NCBI RefSeq assembly: GCF_041228405.1
Contig: NZ_CP133888.1
Location: forward strand, 124,001-188,000
Direction: 5' to 3'
DNA length: 64,000 nucleotides
Source of the DNA: Salinilacustrithrix flava
GTDB taxonomy: Bacteria > Actinomycetota > Acidimicrobiia > Acidimicrobiales > Salinilacustritrichaceae
The notes beneath the pieces were generated by a model, which made no database searches, was not told the DNA's origin, and saw nothing but the letters and a program-made list of their open reading frames with translations. Made by a program: the position numbers and the translations under genes. Shown piece by piece: positions 56,446 to 64,000 of this stretch. The first letter of the stretch is position 1, and each line of letters starts with the position of its first letter.

Positions 56446-57771
56446 TCAGCGCACGAAGGCGGCGGCCAGACCGAACCCGGTGGTGCCACCGGGGATGAGG
56501 CCCGGCGTCGCGCACCCGGTCAGCATCGACGTCGACGGGAGGGGCGCACCGAACATGTGGTGGTGGAGCCAGCCACCGGCGTAGTCCTGCGCCGGACGGC
56601 AGTTCGGGTTGTGTCCCCCCTCACGGACCGTCACGACCTCGACCCGCCCAGGGCCGGCCTGCTCGACCGTCCTGCGGGCGAGCTCGTAGGTGATGTCCGG
56701 GTCGTCGTGCGCGTTCACCATCAGGATCGCGGGCTTCGCCTCCCACGGGATCGGGGTCGTGATCTCCGAGATGGCGAAGGGCGCGAACCCGACCCAGGAG
56801 GCGACCGCTCGGATCCGTGCGTCCTGGAACGGACCGGCAGCGAAGTACAGGCCGCTGATCCCGCCCATGGAGGCCCCGCTGTAGACGATGCGATCCGCGT
56901 TCACCGAGCCGCCGAGCCCCGGGTCGCTGAGCAGGTGATCGAGCACCTCTCCGACGTCGCCGGGGTGGTTCGGCATGTCTCCCCAGTTGATGCCGCTCGC
57001 CTGGTCCATGAGCGGGAACCCGATGCAGGCACGGATGAACTCGCCGTACGGGGCGTGGCAGTCCACGTTCGACCCGAAGCGGTACTTGCCCTCGACGTGC
57101 ACGGGGAGCGCAGAGCTCGTGCGGGGCTGGCCGTCGGCACCGGTCGGGTACATCAGGCGCACGTGGATCTGGCGCTCGGGCAACGTCGGCACGACCTGGG
57201 ACCGGTTGCGCCCGGATCGATCGGCGATCACGAGCGTTTTCTGACCGGCGCTGGCGCTCGTGAGCACGAGCTGGCTGATCGTCCCGATGAGGTCGGTCTT
57301 GGCCTTGTACTCCGCCGAGTCCGAGAAGGACAGCATCACGCCGCCGCGGTTCAATCGGCCGTCCCGCAGGGTCGCGGTCCAGTGAGCACGACCACCGTCG
57401 TCGGCCTCCCGACCCATGACGTTCCGGTAGACGAGGTCGACGAAGGCCGGGGCGTCCAGGGACCCGTATCGGGCCTGGAACTCCGCCGAGCGAGCGAAGT
57501 CCGAGGCGACGGCGTGCAGCGGGTAGCCGGACCGCACCTGGTGCTGCCAGTACGCCAGACCCCCGCCGTCGGCATCGCGGAGGAAGAACGCCCGGTACAG
57601 GCGCGTGACCGACATGGAGTCGGGTCCGGTGGTGGTCGAGGACGCGCTTGACACCACGGTCGGTGACGCGACCCCCTCGGGTGCGGCACCCGAGGGGGTC
57701 GGTACGAGCAGCGCCGCAGCCAGCCCCACCCCCGTTGCCGCGCGCGCCAGCCTGGACATCGAAAGCGTCAT
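56446..57771 (-). CDS. Secreted DUF4214 domain fused to alpha/beta hydrolase
   Basis: A 441-residue protein. A signal peptide (LARAATGVGLAAALLVPTPSGA) and a Ser/Thr linker precede a DUF4214 domain (VTRLYRAFFLRDADGGGLAYWQHQV, FVDLVYRNVMGREADDGGRAHWTATL). It is fused to an alpha/beta hydrolase with nucleophile YSGASMGGISGLY (GxSxGG) and catalytic His in EGGHNPNCRPAQDY. It lies near extracellular polyester or feruloyl esterases in style. A GGAGAGGG Shine-Dalgarno lies about nine bases before the ATG. The signal-linker region is encoded by a 31-bp palindrome. Confidence 0.78.
   Translation of the reverse strand: MTLSMSRLARAATGVGLAAALLVPTPSGAAPEGVASPTVVSSASSTTTGPDSMSVTRLYRAFFLRDADGGGLAYWQHQVRSGYPLHAVASDFARSAEFQARYGSLDAPAFVDLVYRNVMGREADDGGRAHWTATLRDGRLNRGGVMLSFSDSAEYKAKTDLIGTISQLVLTSASAGQKTLVIADRSGRNRSQVVPTLPERQIHVRLMYPTGADGQPRTSSALPVHVEGKYRFGSNVDCHAPYGEFIRACIGFPLMDQASGINWGDMPNHPGDVGEVLDHLLSDPGLGGSVNADRIVYSGASMGGISGLYFAAGPFQDARIRAVASWVGFAPFAISEITTPIPWEAKPAILMVNAHDDPDITYELARRTVEQAGPGRVEVVTVREGGHNPNCRPAQDYAGGWLHHHMFGAPLPSTSMLTGCATPGLIPGGTTGFGLAAAFVR
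57670..57700. repeat. 31-bp perfect palindrome inside the 5' coding end of the DUF4214-hydrolase gene
   Basis: GACCCCCTCGGGTGC (57670-57684), one central base, and GCACCCGAGGGGGTC (57686-57700). On the mRNA this is a stem of at least 12 bp directly after the signal-peptide codons. It encodes the PTPSGAAPEGVAS linker region. Confidence 0.7.
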
Positions 57772-57854
57772 CTTCGGATCCCTCTCCGCCGATCGACCGC
57801 ACCCCCCAGCGGGACGCGGCGTTCGCTGGCCCATCGGCACTCGGCGCCCGCACC

Positions 57855-57882
57855 TTGAGGGATTGCTCGCCGCGTCTAGGTT
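57855..57882 (+). promoter_or_regulatory. Promoter of the quaternary-amine ABC operon
   Basis: TTGAGG (57855-57860), a 16-base spacer and TAGGTT (57877-57882). The -10 ends seven bases before the ATG at 57890, so the message is probably leaderless. Confidence 0.6.
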
Positions 57883-57889
57883 CCCCCGG

Positions 57890-58990
57890 ATGTCGCAGCC
57901 TGTCGCGATCCGGCTCGAGCAGGTCTGCAAGCGGTACCCCGGCGCCGCGGGGCTCGCCGTGGACCACCTCGACCTCGAGATCCCCACCGGCGAGATCGTC
58001 GCCCTGGTCGGCCCGTCGGGGTGCGGGAAGACCACGACGCTGAAGATGATCAACCGGCTCATCGAGCCGACATCGGGCACCATCGAGATCCACGGTCGGC
58101 CTGCTGACGAGCTGCCGGTGCACGAGCTGCGCCGCGGCATCGGCTACGTGATCCAGCAGACCGGGCTGTTCCCGCACAAGACCGTGGCGGGCAACATCGC
58201 CACCGTCCCCCGCCTGCTCGGTTGGGACAAGGCCCGGACCCGCGAGCGGGTGGAGGAGCTGGTCGACCTCGTTGGCCTCGAGCGCCAGATGCTCGACCGC
58301 TACCCGTCGGCCCTGTCCGGCGGCCAGCAGCAGCGCGTCGGGGTCGCCCGCGCCCTGGCCGCCGACCCGCCGATCCTGCTGATGGACGAGCCCTACAGCG
58401 CGGTCGACCCGATCGTGCGGGCCCGGCTGCAGGACGAGCTGCTCGACCTGCAGCGCCGGGTGCACAAGACCATCGTCCTCGTCACCCACGACGTCGACGA
58501 GGCCCTCAAGCTCGGCGACCGGGTCGTCATCCTCAACGTCGGCGGCGTGCTCGAGCAGGCCGCCCCTCCCGCGGAGATCCTGGCCGACCCGGCGTCACCC
58601 TTCGTCGCCGACTTCCTCGGTGAGGAGCTCGGCCTGAAGCGCCTGGCGCTGCTGCGCGTCCGCGACATCACCCCCGACACCGGCCCCGTCGCCGAGGTGG
58701 GCGACGATGCCGACAGCGTCCGCGCCCTGATGCAGGAGCACCGCGTCACGTGGTTCGGCATCCGCGAGCACGGCCGCCTGCTCGGCTGGCAGTGGGGCTC
58801 GACGCTCGACGGCGAGGTGCGGGCCGACGGCGCCGAGCCGTTCCGCACGGTCGTCAGCCCCGACACGACGTTGCGCAGCGCGCTGGACGGGATCGTCAAC
58901 TCCCTCACGAACGTTGCCGTGGTGATCGACGACGACGGCGAGTACCGGGGGATGGTCCGCATCGAGGAGATCAGCGAGGGCGTCCGGTGA
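57890..58990 (+). CDS. Glycine betaine/quaternary-amine ABC transporter ATPase
   Basis: A 366-residue ATPase of the ProV/OpuCA class. Walker A is VGPSGCGKTTTLKM, the signature is LSGGQQQRVGVARAL, Walker B is ILLMDEPYSAVDP, and the H-loop is LVTHDVDEAL. The C-terminal about 110 residues contain a weak CBS-pair-like region (residues about 270-365), ending with NVAVVIDDDGEYRGMVRIEEI. It drives uptake of glycine betaine, proline betaine or choline as osmoprotectants. The next permease gene overlaps by four bases. Confidence 0.9.
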   Translation: MSQPVAIRLEQVCKRYPGAAGLAVDHLDLEIPTGEIVALVGPSGCGKTTTLKMINRLIEPTSGTIEIHGRPADELPVHELRRGIGYVIQQTGLFPHKTVAGNIATVPRLLGWDKARTRERVEELVDLVGLERQMLDRYPSALSGGQQQRVGVARALAADPPILLMDEPYSAVDPIVRARLQDELLDLQRRVHKTIVLVTHDVDEALKLGDRVVILNVGGVLEQAAPPAEILADPASPFVADFLGEELGLKRLALLRVRDITPDTGPVAEVGDDADSVRALMQEHRVTWFGIREHGRLLGWQWGSTLDGEVRADGAEPFRTVVSPDTTLRSALDGIVNSLTNVAVVIDDDGEYRGMVRIEEISEGVR

Positions 58991-59661
58991 GCATCTTCGC
59001 CACCCGCCACGACCGGCTGCTGTCCTGGGAGTGGATCGGCGACCACACCGACGAGATCTGGGAGCGCACGCTCCAGCACCTCCAGCTCACCGGGTACGCC
59101 GTGGGCATCGGGCTCGTCATCGCCATGGCGATGTCGATGGTCGCGCTCCGGTGGCGACGGGCGTACGCCCCCCTCGCCGCCCTGTCCGGCGCCCTCTACA
59201 GCATCCCGAGCCTGGCGCTCTTCGCCATCCTCGTGCCCTACACCGGCCTCGGCTTCCGCCCGGTGCTCATCGCGCTCGTCACCTACACCTTGCTCATCCT
59301 GCTCCGGAACATCGTCGCCGGGATCGATGGCGTGCCGAGATCGGTGCTCGAGGCGGCCGACGGCATGGGCTACGAGCCGTGGCGACGGTTCCTCGCCGTC
59401 GACCTCCGGTTGGCGACCCCCGCGATCATCGGCGGCATCCGGGTGGCCACGGTCACGGTCATCGGCCTGGTCACCGTGGGCGCCCTCGTCGGCAGCGGCG
59501 GCTACGGCGTCTTCATCAACGACGGGCTCAGCCGGAACTTCACCACGCCGATCATCGTGGGCGGTGGGCTGTCGATCGCCATGGCCATCGCGTTCGACCT
59601 GCTGTTCGTCGCCGTGCAGCGGCTGACGACGCCGTGGTCCCGAGCGGGGATGGCACCATGA
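58987..59661 (+). CDS. Quaternary-amine ABC permease 1
   Basis: A 224-residue permease with five or six helices. Its binding-protein-dependent transport signature lies in VLEAADGMGYEPWRRFLAVDLRLATPAIIGGIRVATVTVIGLVTVG. The length and sequence fit OpuCB/ProW. GTG start overlaps the ATPase stop. The next permease begins with a four-base overlap (ATGA). Confidence 0.92.
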   Translation: MSIFATRHDRLLSWEWIGDHTDEIWERTLQHLQLTGYAVGIGLVIAMAMSMVALRWRRAYAPLAALSGALYSIPSLALFAILVPYTGLGFRPVLIALVTYTLLILLRNIVAGIDGVPRSVLEAADGMGYEPWRRFLAVDLRLATPAIIGGIRVATVTVIGLVTVGALVGSGGYGVFINDGLSRNFTTPIIVGGGLSIAMAIAFDLLFVAVQRLTTPWSRAGMAP

Positions 59662-60365
59662 TCGAGGACGCACTGGCCTACCTGACCGACGCCGACTCCT
59701 GGTGGGGGCGCAACGGACTGGTCAACCTGACGTGGAACCACGTGCGGCTGTCCGGCGCTGCGCTGCTCGCCGCCATCGTGCTCGCGGTGCCCCCCGCGCT
59801 CCTCCTCGGGCACCGGCATCGGGGTGGGCTCCTGACGGTCACGCTCGTGAACCTCAGCCGCGCGCTGCCGACCTTCGCCGTGATCGCCTTCGTCCTCCCG
59901 GTCTCCTACCAGCTCGACCTCGGCCTGGGGTTCTGGCCCACGTTCGTGGCCCTGGTGCTGCTCGCCCTGCCGCCGGTGTTCGTCAACGCCTACACCGGTG
60001 TCGACGACGTCGACGCGGCGGTCGTGGAAGCGGCGCGGGGCATGGGCATGCGCGAGTCGGAGGTGCTGCGCCGGGTCGAGGTGCCGGCCGCGATGCCGCT
60101 GCTCGCCGCCGGCGTGCGCGTCTCTGCGGTGCAGGTCGTGGCCACCACCACCCTCGGCACCCTGGTGGGCTACCGCTGCCTCGGCACGCCGATCATCCAG
60201 GGCATCGCCGAGCGCGACTACGGCAAGGTGCTCGCCGCCGCGGTCATCGTCGCGGCCCTGTCCCTGCTCACCGATGCCGCCTTCGGCGCCCTCGGCCGAC
60301 GCCTCACCCCCTGGGCGGACAACCCCACCATCGAGACCAAAGCGAGCGTCCAGCACGCCACGTGA
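59658..60365 (+). CDS. Quaternary-amine ABC permease 2
   Basis: A 235-residue permease with the signature VVEAARGMGMRESEVLRRVEVPAAMPLLAAGVRVSAVQVVATTTLGTLVG. It is the second half of the heterodimeric channel (OpuCD-like). The lipoprotein gene follows after 38 bases. Confidence 0.92.
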   Translation: MIEDALAYLTDADSWWGRNGLVNLTWNHVRLSGAALLAAIVLAVPPALLLGHRHRGGLLTVTLVNLSRALPTFAVIAFVLPVSYQLDLGLGFWPTFVALVLLALPPVFVNAYTGVDDVDAAVVEAARGMGMRESEVLRRVEVPAAMPLLAAGVRVSAVQVVATTTLGTLVGYRCLGTPIIQGIAERDYGKVLAAAVIVAALSLLTDAAFGALGRRLTPWADNPTIETKASVQHAT

Positions 60366-60403
60366 GCCAGGATTCCCCTGTCCGACCCCCGAAAGGAACT
60401 CCC

Positions 60404-61402
60404 ATGAAGATCTCCCGACTGCTCGTGGCGCTGTTCGCGGTGCTGGCCCTGCTGGCCGGTGCGTGCGGCGACGACGACGACGCTGACGTCGCATCGTCCG
60501 GCGACGACACCGACGAGGCCGCCACCGAGGCCGAGACCGACACCGAGACCGAGACCGAGACCGATGCCGCCGATGGCCCCGCCATCCGCATCGGCGCCCA
60601 GGACTTCGGCGAGTCGGCCATCCTCGCCGAGATCTACGGCCAGGCGCTCGAGGCCAACGGCTACTCGGTCGAGCAGGTCAGCGTCGGCGGCTTCCGCGAC
60701 GTGCTGCTCGGGGCCTTCGACAACGGCGAGGTGAACTTCTCGCCGGAGTACGCCGCCTCCATGCTCGAGTTCCTCAACGGCAACGCCGGCGAGGCCACCG
60801 GTGATGCCGACGAGACGGTGGAGCTGCTCCAGTCCCAGCTCGACTCGGTGGGCCTGGTCGCGCTCGAGCCGGCGCCGGCGGTCGACACCAACGCATTCGT
60901 CGTCACCCAGGAGACGGCCGACGAGCAGGGCCTCGCCGCCCTGTCCGACCTGCCCGCCGACGGCGGCGACCTGACCTTGGGTGCACCGCAGGACTGCGAG
61001 ACGAACCCGTTCTGCATCCCCGGGCTCCAGGACGTCTACGGCGTCGACCTGTCCGGCGACTTCGTGCCCCTCGACGCCGGCCTGGTGGCCGACGCTCTCG
61101 AAGCGGGCGAGATCCAGGTCGGCGTGCTGTTCTCGACCAGCGGCCGCATCGCCGACGAGGGCTGGGTCCTGCTCGAGGACGACATGGACATGCTCGCCGC
61201 CGACAACGTCACCCCGGTGGTCTCCGCCGAGCTCGAGGAGGCCTACGGCCAGGAGCTGATCGACCTGATCAACGAGATCAGCGCCGCGATCGACACCGAC
61301 ACGCTCACGGACCTGAACCGGCGCTTCGACATCGACAAGGAGGACGCCGACGACATCGCGGCAGACTTCATCACCGAAGCCGGCCTGGGGTCCGAGGGCT
61401 GA
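60404..61402 (+). CDS. Quaternary-amine-binding lipoprotein (OpuAC/ProX family)
   Basis: A 332-residue binding protein. The lipobox LLAGAC places the lipidated cysteine at residue 21; a long acidic Asp/Glu/Thr linker (residues about 22-56) tethers the domain. The OpuAC-like domain begins AIRIGAQDFGESAILAEIYGQALEANGY and contains VNFSPEYAASMLEFLN. AAAGGA at 60392-60397 is its Shine-Dalgarno sequence. It captures betaine or choline outside the membrane and delivers it to the permeases. Confidence 0.9.
   Translation: MKISRLLVALFAVLALLAGACGDDDDADVASSGDDTDEAATEAETDTETETETDAADGPAIRIGAQDFGESAILAEIYGQALEANGYSVEQVSVGGFRDVLLGAFDNGEVNFSPEYAASMLEFLNGNAGEATGDADETVELLQSQLDSVGLVALEPAPAVDTNAFVVTQETADEQGLAALSDLPADGGDLTLGAPQDCETNPFCIPGLQDVYGVDLSGDFVPLDAGLVADALEAGEIQVGVLFSTSGRIADEGWVLLEDDMDMLAADNVTPVVSAELEEAYGQELIDLINEISAAIDTDTLTDLNRRFDIDKEDADDIAADFITEAGLGSEG
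60525..60566 (+). repeat. Hexanucleotide repeat in the lipoprotein linker
   Basis: Seven consecutive copies of a CCGAGA-like hexamer (CCGAGG, CCGAGA, CCGACA, CCGAGA three times, CCGATG) encode the alternating Thr-Glu/Thr-Asp linker. Copy-number change by slippage would keep the frame and alter linker length. Confidence 0.75.
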
Positions 61403-61412
61403 TCCGGCGCCG

Positions 61413-64000
61413 TCAGTCGACCGGGGCCCAGCACGGGGTCCCGGTCGACCCGGCATTCCGCACCAGCTCCAGCGCGTCGGCGACCGACACCGCAGGGCTC
61501 CACAGGAAGCCCTGCCCGATGTCCACGCCGAGCTGGCACAGCCGCTCCCGCTGGGCCTCGTCCTCGACGCCCTCGGCGACGGTGCGCAGGCCCAGGGCGT
61601 GGCCCAAGCCGATCACGGCCGAGACGACGGCCGCGTCGTCGCCGGCGTCGCCCATCCCGGCGACGAAGCCCCGGTCGATCTTCAGGTAGTCGACGGCGAA
61701 GCGCTGCAGGCGGCTGAGCGAGGAGTAGCCGGTGCCGAAGTCGTCGATGGCGAGCTCGACGCCGATCTGCTTGATCTCCTCGAGCGTGGCGGCCGCGGCG
61801 TGCTCGTCGGCAAGCGCCGACTCCACCACCTCGATGCACAGCAGGTGGGGCGGGAACCCCGCGTCCTCGACCAGCTGGCGGACCATGGCGGGGAAGCCGG
61901 GGTCGCCGATCTGGGTGGCCGACACGTTGACCGCGATCGTCGGCGTGGCGTCGGCATGCTCGGCGTGGAGCACGGCCAGGGCGTCGCACGCCTCGGCCAG
62001 CACCTGCTGGTCGATCTGGTCGATCACGCCGCTCTCCTCGGCCAGCTCGATGAAGTCGGCCGACTCGGAGATCTGCCCGTCCTCGCCCTCCCGGCGCGCC
62101 AGCGCCTCGAAGCCGACCAGGTCGCCGGTGTGCAGGCAGAACTGCGGCTGGAGGTGGGCGTGGATCTCGCCCGCCACGAGCGAGCGCAGCAGGTCGTCGG
62201 CCTGCTCACGCCGGTCGCGGTTGCGCTGCTGCAGGGCATCGTCGAACAGCCACACCGTGTCCTTGCCGTTGCCCTTGGCCTCGTACATGGCGGCATCGGC
62301 GTTGCGGAGCAGCCCGTCGGCCGGCACGCCGGGCTGGGACATGGCCACGCCGATCGTCGCGGAGAGGTGCAGGCTGTGGTGCCCGATGCGGAACGGCGCC
62401 CGCACGGCTCGCAGGACCCGCTCCGCGATCGCGACCGCACCTTCCGGCCCCTGGAGGTCAGCGAAGCCGACCACGAACTCATCCCCGCCGATGCGAGCCA
62501 CCAGGTCCCCGGGTCGCAGGACCGACCGCAGCCGATCGGCGATGATCTGCAGGGCGAGGTCGCCGGCGGTGTGCCCGACCCGGTCGTTCAGGGCCTTGAA
62601 GTCGTCCAGGTCGATGAACGTCACCGCCGCCAGGCGACCGCCGGCTTCGTGCTCGGCCAGGGCGGCGTCGAGGCGCTCGACGAAGAGCCGGCGGTTCGGC
62701 AGCGCGGTGAGCGGGTCGTGGAACGCCTGGAACTCCAGCTCCCGCTCGAGCCGGTCCCGCTCGGTGTTGTCGAAGGAGGCGTAGACGGTGCCGTGGAAGT
62801 CGATCTCGTCGTCGTCGATCCGCTCGACCACGACGTGCAGCGGCACGATGCTGCCGTCCGCCCGCGGGGCATCGAGGTCGCCCTCCCACGGCTTGCCTTC
62901 GGCGAGGGTCCGTTGGATGTCCTCGGTCACGTTCTGGTCGGTCGTCTCGAGGCCCAGGTCGGCCGTGCTGCGTCCGAGCGCCTCGCTGCCGCTGATGCCG
63001 AACAGCGCCTCGGCCCGGTCGTTCCAGTACACGAGGATGCCGCTGTCGTCGGTGAGGCCGATGGCCACCGGCAGGCGGGCGAGGAGGCGGCTCTCCAGCC
63101 GGCGGGCGATCTGGTGCAGGCGCGTGTCGGTGACGTCGCTGCCGGTGACGGCGATGGCCCCCACCCGGGGATCGTCCAGCAGGTTGACGACGGACAGGTC
63201 GAGGGCGCGCCAGCGGCCCTCCCCGTCCAGGGCGCGGATGGTGACCTGCTCCTCGGTGCCCGGCACCGCACTGACCCGGGCGAAGACGTCCATGGCCAGG
63301 ACCCGGTCGGTGGGCTCGATGAGGGAGAAGGCATCCTCACCGATGCGCTCGCCGGCCGTCAGCCCGAGCAGCGAGCAGGTGAGCTCGCTCACGTGGAGCA
63401 CGGCGGCATCGGGGCCGATCAGGGCGAAGATCGGCGACGTGGTGTCCAGCGCGCCGAAGATGCGGGAGTCACGGGCCAGGGCGCCTCGCTCGGCGGCCTT
63501 CAGGTCGCTGACGTCCAGGTGGATCAGGACCGCACCGCCGCCCATCTCGCCCGACGGGTTGACGCGCAGGCTGAACCACCGCTCCTCGTCCGGGGTCGGG
63601 CACGGGTAATCCATGGTGAAGGAGTCGAGGTCGCCGGACAGCACCCCGCGGATGCCCTGGGCGATGGCGTCGGCACCCTCGGCGAAGCGCCCCGCCGCGT
63701 GATCGCAGACGGCGAGGTAGTTCACCCCGATGCCGATGCGGGTCGGATCTGCGCCGGACAGCACGCCGGTGCGCTCCCATGCCCCGTTGACCGCCACGAT
63801 CCGTCCGCTCCCGTCGATGACGGCGATCGGCGAGGAGATGGAGTCGAACACCGCGGCGGCAGACGCCAGCATCTGGCGGTGGCGGATCGAGCCGCGACGG
63901 CGCTGGATGGCGCGGGCCACCACGTCACCGAGCAGCTGGGGGTCCAGGTCCGCCTTGCACACGTACTCGTCCGCGCCCTCGGCCATGGCGGCGTGGACCA
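61413..64000 (-). CDS. REC-PAS-GGDEF-EAL signalling protein (5' truncated by window)
   Basis: The frame is open through the window end; about 862 residues are visible. The first residues (AAMAEGADEYVCKADL, then a helix) look like the end of a response-regulator receiver domain. Three or more PAS domains follow (SISSPIAVIDGSGRIVAVN, SPIFALIGPDAAVLHVS, LPVAIGLTDDSGILVYWND). The GGDEF domain is intact at RIGGDEFVV (codons near 62476-62494), and the EAL domain has GFEALARREG and DDFGTGYSSL, so both synthase and phosphodiesterase motifs are kept. It should make or degrade cyclic di-GMP in response to a phosphorelay. It is convergent with the ABC operon, 10 bases apart. Confidence 0.92.
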   Translation of the reverse strand, partial: VHAAMAEGADEYVCKADLDPQLLGDVVARAIQRRRGSIRHRQMLASAAAVFDSISSPIAVIDGSGRIVAVNGAWERTGVLSGADPTRIGIGVNYLAVCDHAAGRFAEGADAIAQGIRGVLSGDLDSFTMDYPCPTPDEERWFSLRVNPSGEMGGGAVLIHLDVSDLKAAERGALARDSRIFGALDTTSPIFALIGPDAAVLHVSELTCSLLGLTAGERIGEDAFSLIEPTDRVLAMDVFARVSAVPGTEEQVTIRALDGEGRWRALDLSVVNLLDDPRVGAIAVTGSDVTDTRLHQIARRLESRLLARLPVAIGLTDDSGILVYWNDRAEALFGISGSEALGRSTADLGLETTDQNVTEDIQRTLAEGKPWEGDLDAPRADGSIVPLHVVVERIDDDEIDFHGTVYASFDNTERDRLERELEFQAFHDPLTALPNRRLFVERLDAALAEHEAGGRLAAVTFIDLDDFKALNDRVGHTAGDLALQIIADRLRSVLRPGDLVARIGGDEFVVGFADLQGPEGAVAIAERVLRAVRAPFRIGHHSLHLSATIGVAMSQPGVPADGLLRNADAAMYEAKGNGKDTVWLFDDALQQRNRDRREQADDLLRSLVAGEIHAHLQPQFCLHTGDLVGFEALARREGEDGQISESADFIELAEESGVIDQIDQQVLAEACDALAVLHAEHADATPTIAVNVSATQIGDPGFPAMVRQLVEDAGFPPHLLCIEVVESALADEHAAAATLEEIKQIGVELAIDDFGTGYSSLSRLQRFAVDYLKIDRGFVAGMGDAGDDAAVVSAVIGLGHALGLRTVAEGVEDEAQRERLCQLGVDIGQGFLWSPAVSVADALELVRNAGSTGTPCWAPVD

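Overview
The window is very GC-rich, gene-dense actinobacterial chromosome with almost exclusive G/C third codon positions and many GTG starts. A WhiB protein, the F420 enzyme CofC, an actinobacterial type imuA-imuB mutasome, a 13E12/DUF222 HNH protein, DUF2277 and PspC all point to Actinomycetota. The gene mix fits the class Acidimicrobiia (Iamia/Ilumatobacter-like), but that placement is inference. No rRNA, tRNA, CRISPR array, insertion sequence or prophage is visible, and no gene-free gap exceeds about 300 bases. It reads as ordinary chromosome.

Layout. 1-7.3 kb: the 3' end of katG, glutamate dehydrogenase, a LysR regulator with an operator-like palindrome on its promoter, a Ktr/Trk K+ uptake pair and an acyl-CoA synthetase. 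7.3-12.1 kb (minus): an Nfu-N protein and a stand-alone CarH-like cobalamin domain, then a perfect LexA box driving imuA-imuB, to which a Bcr/CflA-type efflux pump is translationally coupled. 12.2-14.2 kb: an ornithine cyclodeaminase-type LOR/SDH protein overlapping an arginine dihydrolase-like gene, a split form of the cyanobacterial AgrE/ArgZ enzyme. 14.2-23.5 kb: MgtC, a secreted M14 peptidase, a BI-1 protein, RNase HII, a LexA-boxed HNH nuclease, PspC, a small HTH/Clp-N pair with a clear promoter and two operators, and PPK2. 23.5-36 kb: gpsA with a large glycosidase-like gene, cofC with a PIG-L deacetylase, an MpaB-like oxygenase, an SDR, YqgE, a secreted beta-propeller protein, HIT, DUF72, PIN-PhoH and WhiB. 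36-46 kb: an LmeA-like protein, a DEDD exonuclease, a DMT exporter, two divergent AI-2E permeases, 3-methyladenine glycosylase, an SDR, a PNPOx protein and inositol-phosphate synthase. 46-57.8 kb: a LysR regulator, amidase, MFS, ABC1/UbiB kinase, PhyH dioxygenase, DUF2277, acyl-CoA dehydrogenase, CopC, HAD, an orphan NuoF-like flavoprotein and a DUF4214-hydrolase fusion. 57.9-61.4 kb: a complete quaternary-amine ABC importer. 61.4 kb to the end: a 5'-truncated REC-PAS-GGDEF-EAL protein.

Two themes link the region. First, DNA-damage response: two LexA boxes lie directly against promoters (imuA and the HNH gene), with a 3-methyladenine glycosylase and RNase HII elsewhere. Second, transcription start architecture: more than twenty genes that head a transcription unit have a TAnnnT-type -10 hexamer exactly 6-8 bases before the start codon and no Shine-Dalgarno sequence. 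This implies that leaderless mRNA is the default here, and it is useful for choosing start codons.
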